Positions 13,043-17,289 of a stretch of 17,289 bases of DNA are shown piece after piece. Source of the stretch: JBGQBN01 sp041494805 (lineage in GTDB: Bacteria; Acidobacteriota; Terriglobia; Terriglobales; Acidobacteriaceae); NCBI GenBank assembly GCA_041494805.1, contig JBGQBN010000070.1, forward strand, positions 1 to 17,289, written 5' to 3'. The position numbers were made by a program, and so were the translations under genes. Below the pieces are notes generated by a model. The model was given only the letters and a program-made list of their open reading frames with translations. It ran no database searches and had not been told where the DNA came from. The first letter of the stretch is position 1; every line of letters begins with the position of its first letter.

Positions 13043-13498
13043 TCACATCGTTCTCTCCTGTACAGGAAACAAACTCGAATTCATCGGCCCGTACAATATC
13101 GGGGCCTTCGGGTTGCTGCCAGTCCTGACCTGTTTGATTTTCTGATCTCTCGCCAAAGTGCGTAGTGCTTTCGATACCGCAACGCACTTATCTTTCGCCT
13201 CAAAGGTGTACCCTTCCGATTCGAGCACGCTCGCAACCTTCTTGGCAGAAACTAAATCAGAACTATTCTTGACAACGTTGAAGGCTGCGCGAACCAGCGT
13301 GCCTCGCTTTTCTTTGCGCCGCCTGCGTAGCCGGGTCGAGCGCGGCATTACTGCTGCAGTTTCGGCACGCTGCACAACGGCGTCATCCTGCTCCTTAAGG
13401 ATTCGTCGCACGTACGCCGCGATCTCTGGATCGGTGAGCAACTCGCGCAACTGGGTTAGCTTCCTAATCGAGTCATCGATGGTCGCTTGGAATTTCAT
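13043..13498 (-). CDS. Small basic protein with possible winged-helix domain, unknown function
   Basis: 151 residues from ATG 13498. The frame is open for 37 more codons upstream, but a promoter (-35 at 13549-13554, -10 at 13527-13532) lies inside that stretch and predicts an RNA start near 13520, so the shorter start is preferred; GGAAAG about 13 bases before the ATG may help initiation. Residues 1-45 are helical (DDSIRKLTQLRELLTDPEIA), 52-66 very basic (RSTRLRRRRKEKR), and 67-138 resemble a winged helix: LVRAAFNVVK, SAKKVASVLESEGYTF, VSKALRTLARDQKIKQVR, then a wing ending in APILYGPM. It may therefore bind DNA. I do not recognise a named family. It lies with the tRNA-like gene in an accessory-looking insert between ppx and the CHAD gene. 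Confidence 0.7.
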   Translation of the reverse strand: MKFQATIDDSIRKLTQLRELLTDPEIAAYVRRILKEQDDAVVQRAETAAVMPRSTRLRRRRKEKRGTLVRAAFNVVKNSSDLVSAKKVASVLESEGYTFEAKDKCVAVSKALRTLARDQKIKQVRTGSNPKAPILYGPMNSSLFPVQERTM

Positions 13499-13797
13499 AG
13501 GCTTGGCTGCTTTCCAATGGGACAATGGTATACGCCGTTCCATTGAAGAGTCAATCCAGGAGTCGCGTAAACGACTAATTTTGTGCGATTTATAAACGGC
13601 CAAAGCCAACTGGGGCCAATGGAAAAGGGCGTTATAGTAGCACGAAACTTTTCGCTGTGCAGAAATTTCGCGTCATTTTTGTGGGAAATCTGTGGAAATC
13701 CAAGAAAAGCGAAGGAAAAGCGAGCAAAAGCGGTCAATCCTGCGTCAAAGTACATACCCGCTTGGAAGTCATTAAGAATAAATAGGATAGGAAAGGG
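13499..13797. other. Intergenic region upstream of the winged-helix-like gene
   Basis: 299 bases, clearly more AT-rich than the flanks and rich in A/G runs around 13680-13730. It contains the leftward promoter for the downstream minus-strand gene. An open frame on the plus strand (13583-13801) has no ribosome site and a composition unlike a structured protein, so I do not call it. No repeats of note. Confidence 0.5.
13527..13554 (-). promoter_or_regulatory. Promoter of the winged-helix-like gene
   Basis: On the minus strand, TTGACT (13549-13554, four of six consensus positions) and TATACC (13527-13532, four of six) are 16 bases apart. Predicted RNA start near 13520 gives a leader of about 22 bases to ATG 13498. 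Confidence 0.55.
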
Positions 13798-14643
13798 TTA
13801 AGCGACCGCCGCTCGGCCGCCTTCTTGAGCGGACTGCTTCCGGACCGATGCCGCCGCTGAAACCGGCCGCTTGCCCGCAAGCACGGCTCGGGTTTCCGTG
13901 AGCGCATCCACGGCCAGGCGGAACTTGGCCCGCGTGATGTTGCTCAGCGCCGCCACCAGCGCCGAGTCCTGCACTCCCCCAAAGAGATCCTCGGCCTTCT
14001 GGGCAAGCTTCAACCAGTCGTGCCAGTCACCGATTACGTCCTGCATGCGCTTGAGCTGCTCCACCAGGCGTTCGGCCTCAGGGTCTTTGCTCGCTATCTC
14101 AGCCAGGTAACGGGCACGCTTGCCCGCGATCCTGTACTGGTGCAGGGTCTTTTCGGTCATCGCCGCATGCTCATGTCCGAGGCGGGCGAGTTGCCGCATG
14201 GCCAGGCTCAACGGCTCGGTGCTTTCAGGGATCTCAATATGGCTGGTCGCGCGTTTCAGCCGCCTGCGCAGCTCACGCACTGTCTCGTCATCGAAGCTTT
14301 TAGCCAGTTTCTTTTCCTGCTTGACGCGTTCTTCGGCAAGCGTGCGCAGCAACTGCGACTTGCGTCCCGGTTCTTGGGGAATCTTCAGGTTGCGCAGCGA
14401 GGAAACTTGCACATCCAGATCGCGCACCCGTCCCGCCTTCTTGCGCAGGCGGGAAAGCTGCTTGAGCAGCTTCTTCTCATTGCGATTCGGCTCCGCCACC
14501 AGCTCGTCCAGGAAAGCCTCCACCCGACGGCCATAGGTCCGGAACTTGTGGACGTTTTCGGGAGCAGGCTTGATCGCCAGCTTCGCTAACTGGCGGTTCA
14601 GCTTCTCAAAAGCGACACGGCTGCGTTCTTGATCAACAGGCAT
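13798..14643 (-). CDS. CHAD domain protein (polyphosphate-binding)
   Basis: 281 residues from ATG 14643; an in-frame TTG at 14652 would add three residues and neither start has a ribosome site. CHAD domains are two four-helix bundles whose conserved His, Lys and Arg residues line a basic groove; members have been shown to bind polyphosphate. Visible signatures: VHKFRTYGRRVEAFLDEL (31-48), LRKKAGRVRDLDVQ (66-79), LHQYRIAGKRARYLAE (167-182) and LKRMQDVIGDWHDWLKLAQ (197-215), i.e. both copies of the H-x-x-R/K-x-x-x-R-R/K element and both R-D-x-x-x-x-D/H-D-W-type elements. No CYTH domain is fused. The C-terminal tail is Ala/Arg-rich. It is divergent from pstC and shares with it a 164-bp intergenic region containing the PHO box. 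Confidence 0.93.
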   Translation of the reverse strand: MPVDQERSRVAFEKLNRQLAKLAIKPAPENVHKFRTYGRRVEAFLDELVAEPNRNEKKLLKQLSRLRKKAGRVRDLDVQVSSLRNLKIPQEPGRKSQLLRTLAEERVKQEKKLAKSFDDETVRELRRRLKRATSHIEIPESTEPLSLAMRQLARLGHEHAAMTEKTLHQYRIAGKRARYLAEIASKDPEAERLVEQLKRMQDVIGDWHDWLKLAQKAEDLFGGVQDSALVAALSNITRAKFRLAVDALTETRAVLAGKRPVSAAASVRKQSAQEGGRAAVA

Positions 14644-14666
14644 AGAAATCAAACCAAGGGGACAGA

Positions 14667-14695
14667 AAAATACAGCGTAATCCTGGGAAATGCAA
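14667..14695 (-). promoter_or_regulatory. Possible promoter of the CHAD gene
   Basis: On the minus strand TTGCAT (14690-14695) and TATTTT (14667-14672) are separated by 17 bases, predicting an RNA start near 14660 and a leader of about 17 bases. Both hexamers are weak matches. The PHO box lies about 70 bp further upstream, too far for the usual PhoB contact. Confidence 0.35.
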
Positions 14696-14766
14696 ATCGA
14701 GGGGCCCCCGTGTTTGGCAGGGACGTCCTCAGCAGAAGCTTCTCAAACAGGAAGAAGAGCCGCCTA

Positions 14767-14800
14767 TTTTAACACTCCTGTAACACGATTCTGCTAGCTT
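14767..14800 (+). promoter_or_regulatory. PHO box and -10 of the pstCAB promoter
   Basis: TTTTAAC (14767-14773) and CTGTAAC (14778-14784) repeat with an 11-bp period, as at pstS. A -10-like TAGCTT (14795-14800) preceded by TGC (extended -10) follows after 10 bases, the same distance as at pstS. The ATG at 14808 is 7 bases after the -10 and no Shine-Dalgarno exists, so the mRNA is predicted to be leaderless. Confidence 0.75.
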
Positions 14801-14807
14801 CCCTTTG

Positions 14808-15842
14808 ATGGCCAATCAAGCCTTAGGAGCGCCTCGTTTGACTGGACCGCAACCGGTTGTAAAACCAGAAGTTGCGGGTGAACCCGAGGTTGACACTACC
14901 CCCCTGATGACGACCGGCGACAGCCGGTTGGCGGATCGTGTGTTCTTCCTGGCGATGTTGGGGTGTGGCCTTTGTGTGCTCGCCTTGGTCGGCCTCATCG
15001 TTTACGAACTGGTTACTAAGTCTAGCCTGTCCTGGCACGCCTTCGGGTGGAAGTTCTTTTTCAACAGCGACTGGGATCCAGTCAACGAGCAGTTTGGCGC
15101 CCTGCCGTTCATGTACGGCACTGTTGTTTCCTCAATCTTGGCACTCGTACTTGCCGTGCCCTTAGCCATCGGCGTAGCCGTGTTTATCACCGAAATGGCG
15201 CCGCGCTGGTTGCGTGGGCCTCTGGCTTTCACTACGGAACTCCTGGCCGCGATTCCTAGCGTCATCTACGGACTGTGGGCGATTTTCGTCCTGGTTCCGC
15301 TCCTGCGCCAATATCTCCAGCCCTGGCTGGCCCGCTATCTGGGTTGGACCGGACTTTTCGAAGGTCCACCCTACGGCATCGGAATGCTGGCTGCGGGGAT
15401 CATCCTCGCCATTATGGTGGTCCCCATCGTTTCCTCGATTACGCGCGAAGTGATGACCGCCGTTCCCCAGCAGCAGCGCGAAGCTGTCCTTGCTCTCGGC
15501 GCCACCCGTTGGGAGATGATTCGCACCGGCGTGCTGCGCAATGCGCGGGCTGGCATCCTGGGCGGCGTAATTCTCGGTCTGGGCCGCGCTTTGGGCGAAA
15601 CCATGGCGGTCACTATGGTGATCGGCAACCGCCCCGAGATTGCGCGCTCGCTGTTTGCCCCCGGCTACACCATGGCCAGCGTCATCGCCAATGAATTCAG
15701 CGAGGCCACCGGCGACCTCTATCTCAGTGCCTTGGTCGAAGTGGGATTGGCCCTCTTCATCGTGACCATCATCGTGAACATTGTGGCGCAATTCTTGGTC
15801 TGGACCGTGACTCGTGGGACGCCGGCGAGGAGCCATGCCTGA
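14808..15842 (+). CDS. pstC: Phosphate ABC transporter permease PstC
   Basis: 344 residues. One of two inner-membrane permeases through which phosphate from PstS passes. After a 45-residue Pro-rich cytoplasmic extension come hydrophobic segments beginning VFFLAMLGCGLCVLALVGLI, the PstC-typical WDPVNEQFGALPFMYGT, LLAAIPSVIYGLWAIFVLVP, and the EAA loop that contacts PstB (EAVLALGATRWEMIRTGVL, residues 225-243), then ALGETMAVTMVIGN and the final membrane span. ATG 14808 is chosen over TTG 14805, which is directly adjacent and would add one residue; both lack a ribosome site. The last 8 bases overlap pstA (ATGCCTGA), so the two are translationally coupled. Predicted PhoB activation from the PHO box upstream. 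Confidence 0.96.
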   Translation: MANQALGAPRLTGPQPVVKPEVAGEPEVDTTPLMTTGDSRLADRVFFLAMLGCGLCVLALVGLIVYELVTKSSLSWHAFGWKFFFNSDWDPVNEQFGALPFMYGTVVSSILALVLAVPLAIGVAVFITEMAPRWLRGPLAFTTELLAAIPSVIYGLWAIFVLVPLLRQYLQPWLARYLGWTGLFEGPPYGIGMLAAGIILAIMVVPIVSSITREVMTAVPQQQREAVLALGATRWEMIRTGVLRNARAGILGGVILGLGRALGETMAVTMVIGNRPEIARSLFAPGYTMASVIANEFSEATGDLYLSALVEVGLALFIVTIIVNIVAQFLVWTVTRGTPARSHA

Positions 15843-16725
15843 AACGACTATGATCGCCACCACCGATTTTGCCGCTGCTCCCATCAGCCTGCGGCGACGC
15901 GCCATGAACTTCCTGGTGACCGGTGCGGCTACCGGTTCCGTGATTCTGGTTCTGCTACCCCTGGGAGCGGTCTTTGGATATTTGATCTACAGGGGCATCG
16001 GCTCGATCAACTGGGACTTTCTCACCCAGACTCCGAAGCCAGTGGGAGAGGCAGGCGGCGGAATGGCCAACGCCATCGGCGGATCCGCCCTGATTCTGCT
16101 CATCGCCAGTAGCATGGGCGTTCCGATTGGAATTGGCGCGGGCATCTATCTCTCCGAGTACGGACGCAACCGATTCGGAAACCTCATCCGCTTCACCGCG
16201 GATGTACTGAATGGAGTGCCTTCGATCATTGTCGGCATCGTGGCCTACGGACTCGTAGTGTTAACCCAAGGCCACTTCTCGGCGTTAGCAGGTGGAGTTG
16301 CCCTGGCCATCATGATGATACCGACCATCACCCGGACCACCGAGGAAATGCTGCTGCTGGTGCCCCAGGCGGTGCGCGAGGCCGCTTACGGATTGGGTGT
16401 TTCCCGCTGGCGCACCACGCTTTCGATTACGCTTCGTACCGCCACCTCGGGCGTGATCACCGGCGTGATGCTGGCTTTCGCCCGCGTGGCCGGTGAAACG
16501 GCGCCGCTGTTATTCACTGCCTTCGGCAACCAGTATTGGAACTGGAAACTGAATCAGCCGACCGCCGCACTTTCCCTGCAGATCTTTACCTACGCCATTT
16601 CGCCCTTCGATGAATGGCACCGTCAGGCATGGGCGGGAGCGTTGATTCTGATCGTGCTCATCGTGGTTTCGGTCGGTGCGGTCCGCCTGGCCGCCGGCCG
16701 GGGCATGCTCAAGGGAGCGAACTGA
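15835..16725 (+). CDS. pstA: Phosphate ABC transporter permease PstA
   Basis: 296 residues. Second inner-membrane permease of the phosphate importer. Hydrophobic segments include FLVTGAATGSVILVLLPLGA near the start and LILIVLIVVSVGAVRLA at the end. PstA signatures: GIGAGIYLSEYGRNRFG, LNGVPSIIVGIVAYG, PTITRTTEEMLLLVP, the EAA loop EAAYGLGVSRWRTTLSITL (182-200) and ARVAGETAPLLFTAFGNQYW. GAGGAG at 15827-15832 precedes ATG 15835 with a short gap; a second ATG at 15850 is possible but lies far from that site. It overlaps pstC by 8 bases and pstB starts 4 bases after the stop, so the three genes are one operon. Confidence 0.96.
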   Translation: MPETTMIATTDFAAAPISLRRRAMNFLVTGAATGSVILVLLPLGAVFGYLIYRGIGSINWDFLTQTPKPVGEAGGGMANAIGGSALILLIASSMGVPIGIGAGIYLSEYGRNRFGNLIRFTADVLNGVPSIIVGIVAYGLVVLTQGHFSALAGGVALAIMMIPTITRTTEEMLLLVPQAVREAAYGLGVSRWRTTLSITLRTATSGVITGVMLAFARVAGETAPLLFTAFGNQYWNWKLNQPTAALSLQIFTYAISPFDEWHRQAWAGALILIVLIVVSVGAVRLAAGRGMLKGAN

Positions 16726-16728
16726 ACT

Positions 16729-17289
16729 ATGGGTGTTAGCATCCAGGTCGACAAACTGAACGCCTGGTTCGGCAAGACACAGGCCCTTCACGACATAGAC
16801 ATGAACGTCGCGGCCAACCATGCAACCGCCATCATCGGGCCGTCAGGCTGCGGGAAATCCACTTTCGTGCGCTGTCTCAACCGCATGCACGAGACCATCC
16901 CCGAGGCCCGTGCCACGGGCAGAGTCCGCATTGGCGACATGGACGTCTATAACGGCACTTCCGCCGTGCAGATTCGCCGCCGCATTGGCATGGTGTTCCA
17001 GAAGGCCAACCCGTTCCCCACCATGTCGATTTACGACAATGTGGCCGCCGGCCTGAAGCTGAACGGCTTCCGCGATCGCCGCCGCTTGGATGAAATCGTA
17101 GAGCGCTCCCTGCAGCTCTCCGCTCTCTGGGACGAGGTGAAGGATTTTCTGCGCAAGAAGTCCGGCGCCAGCCTCTCCGGGGGCCAGCAGCAGCGCTTAT
17201 GCATCGCCCGCGCCCTTGCGGTGGAGCCCCAGGTGCTGCTCATGGACGAACCTTGCTCGGCCCTCGATCCGATTTCCACCGGCAAGATC
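16729..17289 (+). CDS. pstB: Phosphate ABC transporter ATP-binding protein PstB, 3' part outside window
   Basis: The first 187 residues are present and the frame is open to the last base; about 60-70 residues are missing. It hydrolyses ATP to drive phosphate import through PstCA. Visible motifs in order: Walker A GPSGCGKST (37-45), the Q-loop VFQKANPFPTMSIYDNV with Gln91, the ABC signature LSGGQQQR (149-156), Walker B VLLMDEP (169-175) and the D-loop SALD (178-180). The VFQKANPFP-M and DEPCSALDPI-T wording is specific for PstB. The H-loop His is beyond the edge. The start is ATG 16729, 3 bases after the pstA stop, with GGGAG about 11 bases upstream. In many genomes phoU follows; that cannot be seen here. 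Confidence 0.97.
   Translation, partial: MGVSIQVDKLNAWFGKTQALHDIDMNVAANHATAIIGPSGCGKSTFVRCLNRMHETIPEARATGRVRIGDMDVYNGTSAVQIRRRIGMVFQKANPFPTMSIYDNVAAGLKLNGFRDRRRLDEIVERSLQLSALWDEVKDFLRKKSGASLSGGQQQRLCIARALAVEPQVLLMDEPCSALDPISTGKI

Noticed and set aside
12887..13165. Plus-strand open frame of 92 codons
   Set aside because: It reads through the strong hairpin at 12911-12956, overlaps the winged-helix-like gene antisense and shows no recognisable protein pattern.
13583..13801. 72-codon plus-strand open frame
   Set aside because: No ribosome site, low-complexity basic composition, and it lies over an AT-rich spacer containing a minus-strand promoter.
1..17289. CRISPR array, prophage or defence island
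   Set aside because: No regularly spaced repeats, cas genes, phage structural genes or integrase are seen; the only defence-like items are the BrnT pair and the PIN remnant.

Overview
The window reads as chromosomal DNA of a Gram-negative, GC-rich bacterium, most likely an acidobacterium of the Koribacter/Terriglobia type. This is an inference from gene content and style: a large coiled-coil plus beta-barrel porin ending in Phe, Sec signal peptides on several proteins, a REP-associated transposase with its palindrome, GTG/TTG starts, and start codons placed almost directly behind -10 boxes. No rRNA or taxonomic marker is present.

Layout. Positions 1-3610 are a mixed flank: the 3' part of a REP-associated tyrosine transposase with its palindrome, an exported DUF711 (UPF0210) protein, a BrnT toxin with a CopG-type antitoxin behind a leaderless, operator-containing promoter, and a convergent glutaryl-CoA dehydrogenase. 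Positions 3932-4795 encode an exported helical-repeat protein. From 4860 to the right edge most genes concern phosphate: pstS and a putative outer-membrane porin (4926-7632) end at a clear terminator; a small exported protein, ppk1 and sixA follow; ppx/gppA lies convergent and overlaps the end of sixA; a CHAD-domain gene (minus strand) is divergent from pstC-pstA-pstB, which runs off the edge. pstS and pstC are about 10 kb apart, but each has the same direct-repeat PHO box (two TAAC-ending 7-mers with 11-bp period) and a -10 box at identical distance, so one PhoB-like regulator probably controls both.

Between ppx and the CHAD gene lies a 1.4-kb insert (about 12.4-13.8 kb) of different character: an ORF with the C-terminus of a VapC-type PIN toxin joined to an unrelated basic N-terminus, an unusual 86-nt tRNA-like gene (anticodon UGU, 8-bp acceptor stem, roughly 15-nt variable arm), a strong hairpin, and a small protein with a possible winged helix.

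Working model: under phosphate starvation the porin and PstSCAB import phosphate; PPK1 stores it as polyphosphate, Ppx/GppA returns it, the CHAD protein binds polyphosphate, and SixA, coupled to ppk1, is a candidate phosphohistidine phosphatase acting on this pathway. The most unusual single item is the tRNA-like gene.
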